Positions 15,567 to 26,600 of a DNA stretch of 64,000 nt are shown one piece after another. The notes under the pieces are model-generated. The model saw nothing but the letters and a program-made list of their open reading frames with translations, was not told the DNA's origin and ran no database searches. A program made the position numbers and the translations under genes. How positions within the stretch are numbered: position 1 is the stretch's first letter; each line of letters begins with the position of its first letter. The DNA lies in the NCBI GenBank assembly GCA_029861955.1, contig JAOTYK010000017.1:26656-90655 (forward strand). Reading direction: 5' to 3'. This DNA comes from Acidobacteriota bacterium (GTDB taxonomy: Bacteria; Acidobacteriota; Polarisedimenticolia; Polarisedimenticolales; Polarisedimenticolaceae).

Positions 15567-16476
15567 GATGGTCGTCGATCACGCAACCAAGCGTGGCGTT
15601 GGCGTAATCCCCGGAGCCGCCGATGAGCGTCGCCAGGTCGCCGCGCACGACGTCATACCCGATCGTGTCGGCGCCGGAGCAAGCCCACTCAAGCTCGTCG
15701 CGCTTGACCGTGAGCTCGATGACGGCCGAGTCACCGCCGACGGTGAAAGCGATGTCGACGTCGTTTCGGAAGGCGGCGAAGTACTCGAAGCTGTCGCCTC
15801 CGATGAACTCGATCGAGAACTGGCTGCCGACGACATCGACGCCGAATTCGTACGGCGTGCCGATCGTCAGCGGCACACCCGGCGGCAGTGGCTGGAACGG
15901 CGGTGGGGTCACCGGGCCGTTGGGCAGGGTGATGCTGCCTGAAGACCCGGGGATGAAGGACAGGTCGAACACCGAATCGTCGACAGAGAGATCCTCGAGC
16001 AACGCATCGACGGCGCCCGGGCTGCAGCCGAGGGGCAGCTCCCAGGTCAGGGTTGGCGTCGGTGAGACGACGCAGCTCGCCGTCGGGAAGGTGATGTCTG
16101 CGTAACAGGCCGGCTGGTTCTGCATGTAGATCAACATCTTGGACATCGCGCCGCCGTTGAACTCGAACAGGTATCCACCCAGCGGGTAGTCGTTGCGCAG
16201 GTCGGTCAGCGAGGTGTAGCCCTCGAAGACGACGAACCAGAAATCCTCCGACGCGTCATAGACCAGTGGGAACGGGCTCCCGCCTCCGGGCGGCGTGACC
16301 GTCACGCTGGTGATGCCGGCATCCGCCGCCAGGCCGACCCCGAAGGCGAAGAACTGCCCACCGGGTATCTGTGTCGCGGTGGTGTCGATCTCGACCTCGA
16401 AGATATCCGCCTGGATGCTGCCGCAGGCCAGCACGGCCAAAAGTACGAGAAACCAGTCTTTCTTGATCCGTCGCAT
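15529..16476 (-). CDS. Secreted protein with C-terminal FN3-like module, frameshifted near its end
   Basis: From the ATG at 16476 the protein has 315 residues with a signal peptide (~1-22, ending QAD). A beta-rich region ~25-130 includes TPPGGGSPFPLVYD. The module TIGYDVVRGDLATLIGGSG starts near residue 270. The reading then breaks after GCVIDDHPD and ends in an unrelated RDRLLVPRA. The proper tail lies in another frame down to 15429. Either the gene is a recent pseudogene, or the sequence has one extra base. Function is unknown. Confidence 0.7.
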   Translation of the reverse strand: MRRIKKDWFLVLLAVLACGSIQADIFEVEIDTTATQIPGGQFFAFGVGLAADAGITSVTVTPPGGGSPFPLVYDASEDFWFVVFEGYTSLTDLRNDYPLGGYLFEFNGGAMSKMLIYMQNQPACYADITFPTASCVVSPTPTLTWELPLGCSPGAVDALLEDLSVDDSVFDLSFIPGSSGSITLPNGPVTPPPFQPLPPGVPLTIGTPYEFGVDVVGSQFSIEFIGGDSFEYFAAFRNDVDIAFTVGGDSAVIELTVKRDELEWACSGADTIGYDVVRGDLATLIGGSGDYANATLGCVIDDHPDRRDRLLVPRA

Positions 16477-16586
16477 GCTCGCCTCCGTCTGTCTCGGGGT
16501 CCTGTACCCGGGCATGCGTCAAACGGGCGGGATTCGCGCAGCGAGGCGGTGAATGGCGCGGCGGCGCTCGGTTCAGACTTACGCGA

Positions 16587-17072
16587 CTAGTTGAACGTGG
16601 CGCAAACGTCCTCTACCCGATCGACGTCATAGACCAGGATCAAGTTGACATCGTTGTCCGGCGCTCTGAATTTGAAGTTCCACTGGTGATCGATCGCTAC
16701 GTGATCGCACACTCCGGCAGTCCCGCCGCCGGTGTTGGAGTCGATCCAGTACCGAAGCTCGTAATCCACGCCGAATTCCAGCACCGCACCGGCCCTCAGG
16801 GTGAAAGCGGGGTTCGTGGTGGCGGATACCGTGCCGTCTCCCGTGGCGAGTGTGACCACGTCAGCGGCTCGAATCAGCGCCCAATTGACCGGCTGGTCAC
16901 CGTGGGGCACCTGAAAATCCGCACTCAGACTGACCCTCAGAGTGTAGGGCGACGTGTTGCCGATGACGTCGTCATCATCACAACCCGTGGACAAGAGAAC
17001 AGCCGGCAGGAGCATCAAGAGCACCCAGGCGCGACTTCGAAGCAATGCATGGAATCGACTTGCTCTCGACAT
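16587..17072 (-). CDS. Putative lipoprotein of unknown function
   Basis: The protein has 161 residues from the ATG at 17072 (GGGGAGTAGGG in front). The N-terminus is basic, then hydrophobic, then a lipobox LLSTGC with Cys31 as the lipidated residue, followed by DDDD. Four aspartates after the Cys may disfavour outer-membrane sorting by the rule known from enterobacteria. The mature part (~120 residues) is beta-rich with the motif VDYELRYWIDSNTGGG. I recognise no family. Confidence 0.65.
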   Translation of the reverse strand: MSRASRFHALLRSRAWVLLMLLPAVLLSTGCDDDDVIGNTSPYTLRVSLSADFQVPHGDQPVNWALIRAADVVTLATGDGTVSATTNPAFTLRAGAVLEFGVDYELRYWIDSNTGGGTAGVCDHVAIDHQWNFKFRAPDNDVNLILVYDVDRVEDVCATFN

Positions 17073-17223
17073 GATCCCTACTCCCCTTGCATCGACGATG
17101 CGAAACTCTCGGATTGAAGTACATGAATCTCCTGCGTGGGTCAAGTTCCGTGTCGTCGTCGTGTTCTCCATACGATCGAAGAGCCCCTTTCACCGTTCTC
17201 TTCTTGCGGACTGGCTGATCCGC

Positions 17224-18429
17224 TCAATCAGGCCCCCCACCGATCTGGACCACGCCCACACGCAAACCGCCGATCTGCTTTGGCGTCCCCGGGCTGATCT
17301 CGAAGGTAAACTCGGCCAGTGGCCCCTTCTCCGACCGGAACAGCACGGTGAGACCGGCGTCGTCCGCTCGAACGACCTGGTACACCGTGAGCGGTCCGAA
17401 GTGCTCTCCATACAGTCGGTGATACAGATCGAGGTGCTCCCCGTCTGACTTGCTCGCGCGGTAGGACTCGGCGAAATGGGCCGAGATAAACGCGGACATA
17501 GTCGCGTCGCTGTTGCTGTTGTAGACCTCGATGTACTTCGCGACCAGCGCGCCGACGGGTGAGTCGGGTAGCGCGACGAGTTCGCCGCCGCCCAGCGGAA
17601 CGGCGATTGCAGCGCCGGGGTGTTGCGCCGAGGCGCCATCCGCTCCGATACGAACTTCGCCCTCCGTGCTCCTTCCCGAGACGATCGACTCGATCCACTT
17701 GCGATGGGTCGACACACGGGTGTAGCCCTCGCGCACGCCGTAGCGCCCCGGGCCCTTCCCGCGACCGTCGCTGAAGACACTGATACCGACGGTGTAGAGT
17801 GCGCCGTCGCGCATGACCAGCGCCGGCCCACCGCTGTCCCCCGGGCCGCTCACGCCCTCGAGATCCGTCGCGGCCTCGCCCTCGTCGAAGTTGAACAGGA
17901 TCCAGTCGTCGTCGACCGATACGATCGTGTTCGTCGCGCCCCGCTTCTTGCCGTCCATCGCTTTGGGTCCGGTCAAGCCCGTGCCCGTATCGCCACGCCC
18001 GACGAAGGTGACCACCTGCCCCACCTCGTCGTCGTGCGGGTAAAGCTTGGCGGGCGTCACGCGTTGCACCGGTGACGCGAGTTTTAGCACCCCGACGTCG
18101 TGAGGTCCCATCTCTCGCCAGTTCGGGTGCACGAAGATCCGCGCCACCTCGTACTCGCGGCCATCGATCCTCACTCGCGGCGAACGTCTTGACACACCTC
18201 GCGCCACATGCCCAGCGGTCAGCACCCAGTCCGGTGCGATCAACACACCCGCGCCGTCGGGAAGTACGCTCACCGCGGCGGGAAACCTTTCGCCCAGTTC
18301 GACGTAGCGCGCATCGTCACGGTCGTGACGGATCACGATCGCGGCGGTGGGATGCGAAAGGAGCACGATGATGAGCGCTGCCAGGCCACGGAACATGATC
18401 GTGGAACGGGTGCTTCCGGTTTTTGTCAT
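17224..18429 (-). CDS. Secreted trypsin-like (S1) serine protease
   Basis: The protein has 401 residues. It has a signal peptide (~1-30) and an S1 domain (~33-265) with the full catalytic triad: His74 (TAGH), Asp111 (PHDVGVLKL) and Ser199 (GPGDSGGP). The C-terminal ~130 residues (KYIEVYNSNSDATMSAFISAHF...) resemble a DUF3471/SnoaL-like cone domain found after peptidase domains. AGCGAGGAGGC precedes the ATG. The enzyme should cleave after a residue set by its S1 pocket, which I cannot assign by eye. It is divergent from the beta-helix gene. Confidence 0.88.
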   Translation of the reverse strand: MTKTGSTRSTIMFRGLAALIIVLLSHPTAAIVIRHDRDDARYVELGERFPAAVSVLPDGAGVLIAPDWVLTAGHVARGVSRRSPRVRIDGREYEVARIFVHPNWREMGPHDVGVLKLASPVQRVTPAKLYPHDDEVGQVVTFVGRGDTGTGLTGPKAMDGKKRGATNTIVSVDDDWILFNFDEGEAATDLEGVSGPGDSGGPALVMRDGALYTVGISVFSDGRGKGPGRYGVREGYTRVSTHRKWIESIVSGRSTEGEVRIGADGASAQHPGAAIAVPLGGGELVALPDSPVGALVAKYIEVYNSNSDATMSAFISAHFAESYRASKSDGEHLDLYHRLYGEHFGPLTVYQVVRADDAGLTVLFRSEKGPLAEFTFEISPGTPKQIGGLRVGVVQIGGGPD

Positions 18430-18814
18430 CGGGGTCTGCCTCCTCGCTGTGTCGTTGGATGAGATGAGTGCTCATAGCTAGAAGCGTACCAGTCGGTAGT
18501 TTAGTGGTTTCGACGGAAACGCGGCTGTGCGAAACGGAAGACATCTCTTCGCGACGCCTCGTTTGCGGTGGGCGTGCCCGTTTTGGGGTGACCTGGGCGC
18601 TCGCTTTCGCCTTCTAAGACTTTCGATCCTGCGACCGTGTCGGCGCGGACTCGATCCACAATTACAAACCGAACCACGAGACGGGAAGCAGATCGAGCCC
18701 CGCGAACCCTGATTCGTGCCGCTGTTGTCGATCCCGCACGTCTCGCCGCCCAAATATCGTGAAACGCGTCACTTCTCGTGTCTGAACAGGTGACACAACA
18801 CGGAGGAACGATTG
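18430..18814. other. Divergent intergenic region
   Basis: These 385 bp separate the protease gene (leftward) from the beta-helix gene (rightward) and must hold both promoters. A short inverted repeat GTGTC-N9-GACAC lies just before the right-hand Shine-Dalgarno GGAGG. No gene is visible. Confidence 0.45.
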
Positions 18815-19642
18815 ATGCGTCACGAAGAAAGTAAGCTTTTCCTGGTTCTTTTGGCTCTGATCGCGTTCTGCGGGGTCTCGAACTCGGGCAGCCTCGAGCC
18901 GCCCGGCCCACCGGCACCGACGATGAAGAACCTGAGCGACGTCGAGCCGAGGATCGCGATCCGCAACGACTACGACACGTTGACGCCGGTCGTGATCAGC
19001 TTTTCCGGATCTTACTACCTGGCCGAGGATATCTACGGATTCCACGGCGCTCACGGAATCGAGATCCAAGTGGACGACGTGACGCTCGACCTGAACGGCT
19101 TCTCGATCATCGGGAATATCGAGGTGGGTTCGCTCGATGGGATCAGCGCGGGCACGCTCAACAACATCACGGTGCGTAACGGTCGCGTGCGCCAGTTCCA
19201 ACGTGGGGTAATGATCAACGCCGGCAATGGATCGATCGTCGAGAATGTTCAGGCCAGCCTGAACGGTCTGATAGGCGGTGGCGGGCAGGGTATCCAGATC
19301 AGCAATGGCGTGATTCGCAACTGTGCGGCGATCGGAAACGCCGGAACCGGTATCGTTGCTTACGGCGGTGTCATCGAGAACTCTGCCGCCGACGGAAACG
19401 GCGGCGATGGACTCGTGGTCGGCGACGGCGTCATCCGCGGTTCGGTCTCCGACAACAACGGCGGACACGGCATCTCGGGTTCGCTTGGGGCGCTGATCGT
19501 CAACAACGTCAGCTCCGGCAACACGGGTTCAGGGATTTCCAGCCACGGCGTCTCCTCGGTCATCGGCAACCTCACGACGGATAACACGGGTGCCGAGATC
19601 AGCGCCGCCGGTGCGTTGATCCTCAACAACAAGACCAACTGA
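18815..19642 (+). CDS. Secreted right-handed beta-helix protein
   Basis: The protein has 275 residues. The ATG at 18815 lies 8 nt after GGAGG; a TTG three nt earlier is less likely. A signal peptide (~1-22) and a Pro-rich linker (SLEPPGPPAPTMKNL) precede beta-helix coils from ~60 on: DDVTLDLNGFSIIG, NNITVRNGRVRQFQ, then short turns such as NGVIRNCAAIGNAGTGI. The regular NxV/NxI ladders are typical of pectate-lyase-like parallel helices. No catalytic site is apparent. The WAEN-repeat gene follows after 12 nt, so they likely form one operon. Confidence 0.8.
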   Translation: MRHEESKLFLVLLALIAFCGVSNSGSLEPPGPPAPTMKNLSDVEPRIAIRNDYDTLTPVVISFSGSYYLAEDIYGFHGAHGIEIQVDDVTLDLNGFSIIGNIEVGSLDGISAGTLNNITVRNGRVRQFQRGVMINAGNGSIVENVQASLNGLIGGGGQGIQISNGVIRNCAAIGNAGTGIVAYGGVIENSAADGNGGDGLVVGDGVIRGSVSDNNGGHGISGSLGALIVNNVSSGNTGSGISSHGVSSVIGNLTTDNTGAEISAAGALILNNKTN

Positions 19643-19654
19643 GCGGAGTCGGCC

Positions 19655-20491
19655 ATGGCTTGGAAACGAACAGCGGTCGCTCTTCTCTTTCTACTCGCGT
19701 CTTCCGGAGTTTTATTCGCGGAGAACATCGACCCGCTTAACAAGTACGCCTGGTCCGAGAACGCGGGCTGGATCAACGCCCAACCGACGGGACCCGGCGG
19801 GCCCGGGATGCAGGTCGATGAGTTCGAGCTGACGGGCTGGATGTGGGCCGAGAACTTCGGCTGGATCAGCCTCGATTGCAGCAATACCTCCAGTTGCGCG
19901 ACGGTCGACTACGGTGTGAACAACTCGGGCGGTGTCCTCAGTGGGTACGCCTGGGCCGAAAACGCCGGCTGGGTGAGCTTTTCCTGCGCGAACACCGGAT
20001 CCTGCGGGACGGCGAGCTATGGCGTGGTGATCGACAGCACGACGGGGTCGTTCAGCGGCCACGCGTGGGCCGAGAACTTCGGTTGGATCTCGTTCGAGTC
20101 GATGGGACCGAATCCTTTTCAATTGAAGGCGAACTGGACCTGTTCCGTTCCGGTCGGATCGCCCTCGGTAACGCTGGACAAGGCGGCGGGTGGGATGACC
20201 CAACTGGACTGGGCTCCGCTACCCGGCGCGACCGGATTTGATGTCACGCGAGGAGATCTCGGGCTGCTTCGCTCGAGCGGGGGCAACTACACCGGTTCGA
20301 TCCTCGACTGCGTCGAGGACAACACGCCGGCCGTCAGCGCGCTTCACGGCGGCGATCCGGCGCCGGGCGAGGCGTTCTGGTTCCTCGTCCGTGCCGCGGA
20401 TTGCGGCGGCGGGACCTACGACGGCGCGGGTCCGTCGCAGGCGGCACCGCGCGATGCCGGGATCGCGAACTCCGGGGCCGGGTGCCCCTAG
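19655..20491 (+). CDS. Secreted WAENxGW-repeat protein with FN3-like C-terminal module
   Basis: The protein has 278 residues and a signal peptide (~1-22, LFAEN). The sequence W-[AS]-E-N-x-G-W-[IV] occurs four times between ~30 and 150 (YAWSENAGWI, WMWAENFGWI, YAWAENAGWV, HAWAENFGWI), spaced 36-43 residues apart with SxDCSN-type linkers. The C-terminal ~110 residues carry GFDVTRGDLGLL...PGEAFWFLVRA and end NSGAGCP. This end module is shared with the 15.5 kb and 46.4 kb genes. Function is unknown; it is probably a surface or secreted structural protein. Confidence 0.8.
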   Translation: MAWKRTAVALLFLLASSGVLFAENIDPLNKYAWSENAGWINAQPTGPGGPGMQVDEFELTGWMWAENFGWISLDCSNTSSCATVDYGVNNSGGVLSGYAWAENAGWVSFSCANTGSCGTASYGVVIDSTTGSFSGHAWAENFGWISFESMGPNPFQLKANWTCSVPVGSPSVTLDKAAGGMTQLDWAPLPGATGFDVTRGDLGLLRSSGGNYTGSILDCVEDNTPAVSALHGGDPAPGEAFWFLVRAADCGGGTYDGAGPSQAAPRDAGIANSGAGCP

Positions 20492-20589
20492 GGTTCGGCG
20501 TTGCGCACGCCTCCGGGGTCGCGCATCGCGAATGCGGCGGGGGGAGAATCCTTCGCGGGTTTCGTTAGGGGCGCGCGATGCCTATCGAT

Positions 20590-21846
<1,257 letters not shown>

Positions 21847-21986
21847 GAGGTCATTCTAGGTCTTGCGGTCGACGGTCTACTGACCCGGACGGTCGATTGT
21901 TGCCATGGTCGGTGGGTCGCCATCTGGATACGATGACTTAAAGGCCGAATCTGGAAACGTGTCTCCTACTCGAAGGGGGTGTCGCG

Positions 21987-23600
21987 ATGAGAACCCGTTT
22001 GCTTCTGGGAAACGAGGCGGTGGCGCAGGCCGCGATGGACGCCGGTATCGGAGGCGTTTTTTCGTATCCCGGAACACCGTCCACCGAAGTCTTCGAATAC
22101 ATCGCGAACGAGCCGGGACGGAACGGGAAGGTCTCCGCGCTGTGGTCGGCCAACGAGAAGGCCGCCTACGAGGAGGCCCTCGGCATGTCCTACGCCGGTC
22201 GCCGCGCGCTAGTCTCGATGAAACACGTCGGACTGAACGTGGCCGCCGACCCGTTCGTCAATTCGGCGCTAACCGGTGTCAATGCGGGTCTCGTGCTGGT
22301 CGTCGCCGACGACCCCGGCATGCACTCGTCGCAGAACGAGCAGGACAGTCGTCACTATGGCGAGTTCGCCCAGATTCCGATCTTCGAGCCCTCGGATCAG
22401 CAGGAGGCCTACGAGCTGACCCATCGGGCGTTTACCTACTCGGAGGAGATCGGCCTGCCGGTCATGCTCCGTCTGGTCACACGGTTGGCCCACAGCCGCT
22501 CCAACGTCGCGTTCGAGCACGCCGACGAACACGACCACGCCGCGGCCCTGCGCCCGTTGCCCAACCCCAACGACTGGACCCTCGTGCCGGCGATCGCGCG
22601 GCGGAAGTTCGCCGGGCTGGTGGAAATACAGAAACGACTCCTCGACGACGCCGAGGGCTCGGCGACAAACCGGCTGACCCTGGGTGGGAAGCGCGGTGTG
22701 ATCGCCGCCGGCCTGGCCCACAACTACGTGCTCGAGGCGCTGGGCGACGCCCGGGATCTCTCGATCCTCAAGATCGGCCACTATCCGTTGCCCGTCGCGC
22801 TGATCCGGCAGCTGGTCGACCATTGCGAGGAGATCCTGGTGGCCGAGGACGGCTATCCCTTCATCGAACGACGCCTGAACGGCGTTCTCGGCGTCCCCGG
22901 CAAGATCATCCGCGGCAGACTCACCGGGGACCTGCCGGCAAGTGGAGAGCTGGGGCCCGACACGTTGGCGGCATTGCTGGGCCAACCCCGCGAGGAAACC
23001 GTGGCACCGATTCAGGATCTCGTCGGCCGGCCGCCGCAGCTGTGCCGGGGCTGCCCCCACGCCGACAGCTTCAAGGCGATCGTCGAGGCCACTTCCGGTT
23101 ACAAACATCCGATCCTGTTCAGTGACATCGGTTGCTACACGTTGGGTGTCGCCCCGCCCTATCGTGCCGTTCACGCGTGCGTGGACATGGGCGCATCCAT
23201 CGCCATGGCCCACGGCGCGGCGCAGGCGGGTGTCCGTCCGGTGATCTGCACGATCGGCGATTCGACGTTTACCCACTCGGGCATGACTCCCCTGCTCGGT
23301 GCGATCCGCAGCGATGCGGACATGACCGTCTTCATCCTGGACAACAGCACCGTGGCGATGACCGGCACGCAACCATCGATGGCCTGTGGCGAGAGCCTGC
23401 TTCAGATCCTGAAGGGGCTGGGCGTGAATGAGGAGCACCTTCACGTCATCGAACCGTTATCCCGACGGCATCAAGAGAACGTCGACCTGATGAAAAAAGA
23501 AATCGAACACCCGGGCCTTAGCGTGATCATTCCTACCCGGGCCTGTATCCACCTACATCGCAAGATCAGCGAGGCCGCCGCGGAGGCGGTGCTCGTCTGA
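21987..23600 (+). CDS. iorA: Indolepyruvate ferredoxin oxidoreductase alpha subunit (ferredoxin domain absent)
   Basis: The protein has 537 residues. The N-terminus (LLLGNEAVAQAAMDAG, FSYPGTPSTEVFEYI) is the pyrimidine-binding half. Residues ~350-500 are the TPP-binding half: CRGCPHADSF, DIGCYTLG, GDSTFTHSGM and NSTVAMTG. The enzyme converts aryl-pyruvates from aromatic amino acids plus CoA to aryl-acetyl-CoA, reducing ferredoxin. Usual IorA proteins are ~600 residues and end in two 4Fe-4S sites; here the chain ends RACIHLHRKISEAAAEAVLV with no CxxCxxC motif. The fused beta subunit gene follows 10 nt on. A fragment resembling its N-terminus occurs at 49051. Confidence 0.9.
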   Translation: MRTRLLLGNEAVAQAAMDAGIGGVFSYPGTPSTEVFEYIANEPGRNGKVSALWSANEKAAYEEALGMSYAGRRALVSMKHVGLNVAADPFVNSALTGVNAGLVLVVADDPGMHSSQNEQDSRHYGEFAQIPIFEPSDQQEAYELTHRAFTYSEEIGLPVMLRLVTRLAHSRSNVAFEHADEHDHAAALRPLPNPNDWTLVPAIARRKFAGLVEIQKRLLDDAEGSATNRLTLGGKRGVIAAGLAHNYVLEALGDARDLSILKIGHYPLPVALIRQLVDHCEEILVAEDGYPFIERRLNGVLGVPGKIIRGRLTGDLPASGELGPDTLAALLGQPREETVAPIQDLVGRPPQLCRGCPHADSFKAIVEATSGYKHPILFSDIGCYTLGVAPPYRAVHACVDMGASIAMAHGAAQAGVRPVICTIGDSTFTHSGMTPLLGAIRSDADMTVFILDNSTVAMTGTQPSMACGESLLQILKGLGVNEEHLHVIEPLSRRHQENVDLMKKEIEHPGLSVIIPTRACIHLHRKISEAAAEAVLV

Positions 23601-23610
23601 GGGGGACGCC

Positions 23611-26600
23611 ATGTCCGTAGTCGAACAGAAGCCAACGACCGTCATGCAGAATGTCATCCTCGCCGGTGTCGGCGGCCAGGGAATCCTGACCATCGCCAGG
23701 GCGATCTCCGGTGGGGCCCTGCGGCGCGGGTTGCGGGTCAAGCAAGCCGAGGTGCATGGGATGGCCCAGCGTGGCGGCGGCGTGCAGTCGCACCTGCGCT
23801 ACGGCGACGGCGAGATTCACAGCGACTTGATTCCGGTCGGCGAGGCCGACCTACTGATCGCCGTCGAGCCGCTGGAGTCGTTGCGTTACGTGCATTACCT
23901 CAAGCCGGGCGGGGTCCTGATCTCCAGCATCAACGCTTTCGTCAACATCGACAACTACCCACCGATCGAGTCGGTACTGGACCGAATCACCGCCCACCCG
24001 CGACACGTACTGATCGACTCGGAACGTATCGCCCGGGCCGCCGGCTCGGGGCGGGCGTCCAACACGGTCATCCTCGGTGCCGCCTCGCTGTTCGTCGACA
24101 GTGGAGAGGACTTGGAAGACGACGTCGTCGAGATGTTCGAGTCCAAGGGCGACAAGGTCGTTGCGGTCAACCGTCGTGCGTTCCGCTTCGGCAGGCACGC
24201 CGCCCAGGCCTACCTCGATGGGCTCGAACGGGGTGGGACATCGGTGGCGGTACGGCACTGGGTCGATTCGCTGGGCCCGGAGCATCTGGCCGAACCGGAG
24301 CGACCGGATGCCCCGGTTTTCGACGTGGTGACCGTCGAGGACGACCTCTCGGGTGCGGAGGCCCACGCGGTCGCCCAGACACTGCAGCGACTCGTCGACG
24401 AGGATCGCAAGCAGCTCTTCGAGCACGAGGTCTATTCGATCGTGCAGTTGGTCGGCGCGATCTCACCGCCTCGCCACGTGTTCCTGTCCACCGAGGAGAT
24501 GATCTCGGAGCAGGAACTTGCGCGATTTCCCGGCGACCGGGTCGTCTTGAAGATCGTCTCTCCCGATATCGTCCACAAGACGGAGGCCGAGGGTATCGCC
24601 TTCATCCGTAAGGACTACGACACCGTCCGCGGAGAGATCGTCAGAATGATCGAACGCCACAGCAGGACCGCGGAGGTAAGTGGCATCCTGGTCGTCGAAT
24701 GCGTTGAACGGAATCGACCCGGATTCGGGAACGAACTGTTCGTCGGAATCCGAGCGACCCGCGAGTTTGGACCCGTCATCGCCGCCGGACTGGGCGGCAT
24801 CGACACCGAGTACCTGGCGGACAAGATGCGCCCCGGTCTGGCCGTCGCCAAGGCACCGGCGATGGATACGACGGCGCTGGAGTTCCTCGAACTGTTCCGT
24901 AGCACGGTGGCCTACGAGATCCTCGCCGGTCAGGCGCGGGGCCGGCAGCGGATCGTCTCCGACGGCGAGCTGTTGCGCTGCTTCCGAGCGTTCCTGTTTC
25001 TGGCCCAGCGTTTCTGCGTGGACCGCGGTGACGAGGGGCCGAGTCTCGGCGAACTCGAGGTCAACCCCTTCGCCTTCCAGCAGCAGCGACTGGTGCCTCT
25101 CGATGGGCGAGGCCGGTTGGCCCTCGCGACACGGGCCCTCCCGACCCGACCGCTGAACCGGATCGAGGCGTTGCTCGAGCCGAAGTCGATCGCCGTCCTC
25201 GGCGTCTCCGCCGGATCGGTCAACTTCGGTCGGATCATCTTGAGAAACGTCCTTTCGAGTGGTTTCCCTCGGAAGCAGATCTCCGTGATCAAGGAGCGGG
25301 AGACGAAGATCGACGGCGTGCCCTGCGTTGCGAGCATCGCCGACCTGCCGGACACCGTGGATCTGCTGGTGATCGCCGCGGCGGCGCGGGAATTACCGGC
25401 CATCATCGACGAGGTGGTGCGGAGTGAGAGAGTCCGCGCGGTGATCATGATCTCCGGCGGCGTCGGGGAGACCGAGGGCAGCGAGGAGATCGCCGTCGAT
25501 GTACGCGCCGCGATCGCCCGCGGACGACAGCGACCCGACGGCGGTCCGGTCTTCCTCGGACCGAACAGCCTGGGGGCGGTCTCCCGTCCGGGTTTCTACG
25601 ACACGATGTTTATTCCGGCCAACCGGTTGGACCCACGCCGGTCCGCGCCGGCAAGACGCGTGGCGTTGGTCTCCCAGAGCGGCGCCTTCATTGTCAGCCG
25701 CATGAGCAGTCTCGAGACACTCGATCCGGCATTTGCCATCTCGCTCGGTAACCAGATCGACCTGACGGCCGCGGACTTCGTCGCCGCGATCGGTAAGCGC
25801 GACGATGTCGACACGATCGGTGTCTACACCGAGGGCTTCAACGATCTCGACGGCCTCGCCTTGTTGCGGACGATCGCGACCGTCACGGAGACAGGCAAGC
25901 ACGTTGTGCTGTACAAGGCCGGACGCACCGTAGCCGGTAGTGACGCCGCCGCGGGGCACACGGCCGCCGTCGCGGGCGACTACGACATCTGCCAGGCTGC
26001 GGCCTCCCAGGCGGGTGCCCTCGTCGCCGACACTTTGAAGGAATTCGAGCAGACCCTCGAGTTGTGCACCGCTCTCCACGCCAAGGATGTTCGTGGCATA
26101 CGGATCGGGGCAGTGTCCAACGCGGGGTTCGAGATCGTGGCGATGGCAGATGCGATCCAGGGACAGCGCTACCGGGTGGAGATGGCGACGCTCTCGAAGC
26201 CGTCCACCGCGAAACTGCTCGACGTGTTGGAACGGAACGGACTCGATCGCCTGGTCAACGGGTGGAATCCCCTGGACATCACTCCGATGGCCAACGAAGA
26301 CGTCTACGAGGGCGCGGCCCGCGTGTTGCTGGAGAGCGACGATGTCGACGCGCTGATCGTCGGTGTGATCCCGCTGACCGCGGCACTGAAGACCGGGGCT
26401 GACGAAATCGCCGATGTCGAATCCCTCGCCGTGCGCCTGCCGAGGATCTTCCGTGAGACCCGCAAGCCGCTGGTCGTGATCGTCGACTCGGGCCCGGCGT
26501 ACCTCCCTCTGGTCCGCGCGCTTCGGGAGGCGGGCGTTCCCGTCTTCCCATCGGCGGACCAGGCGATCCGATCGTTGGGCCGCTACCTGTGCTATCGGTC

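Noticed and set aside
22269..23444. 391-codon antisense frame to iorA
   Set aside because: This is the composition shadow of a well-supported gene on the other strand.
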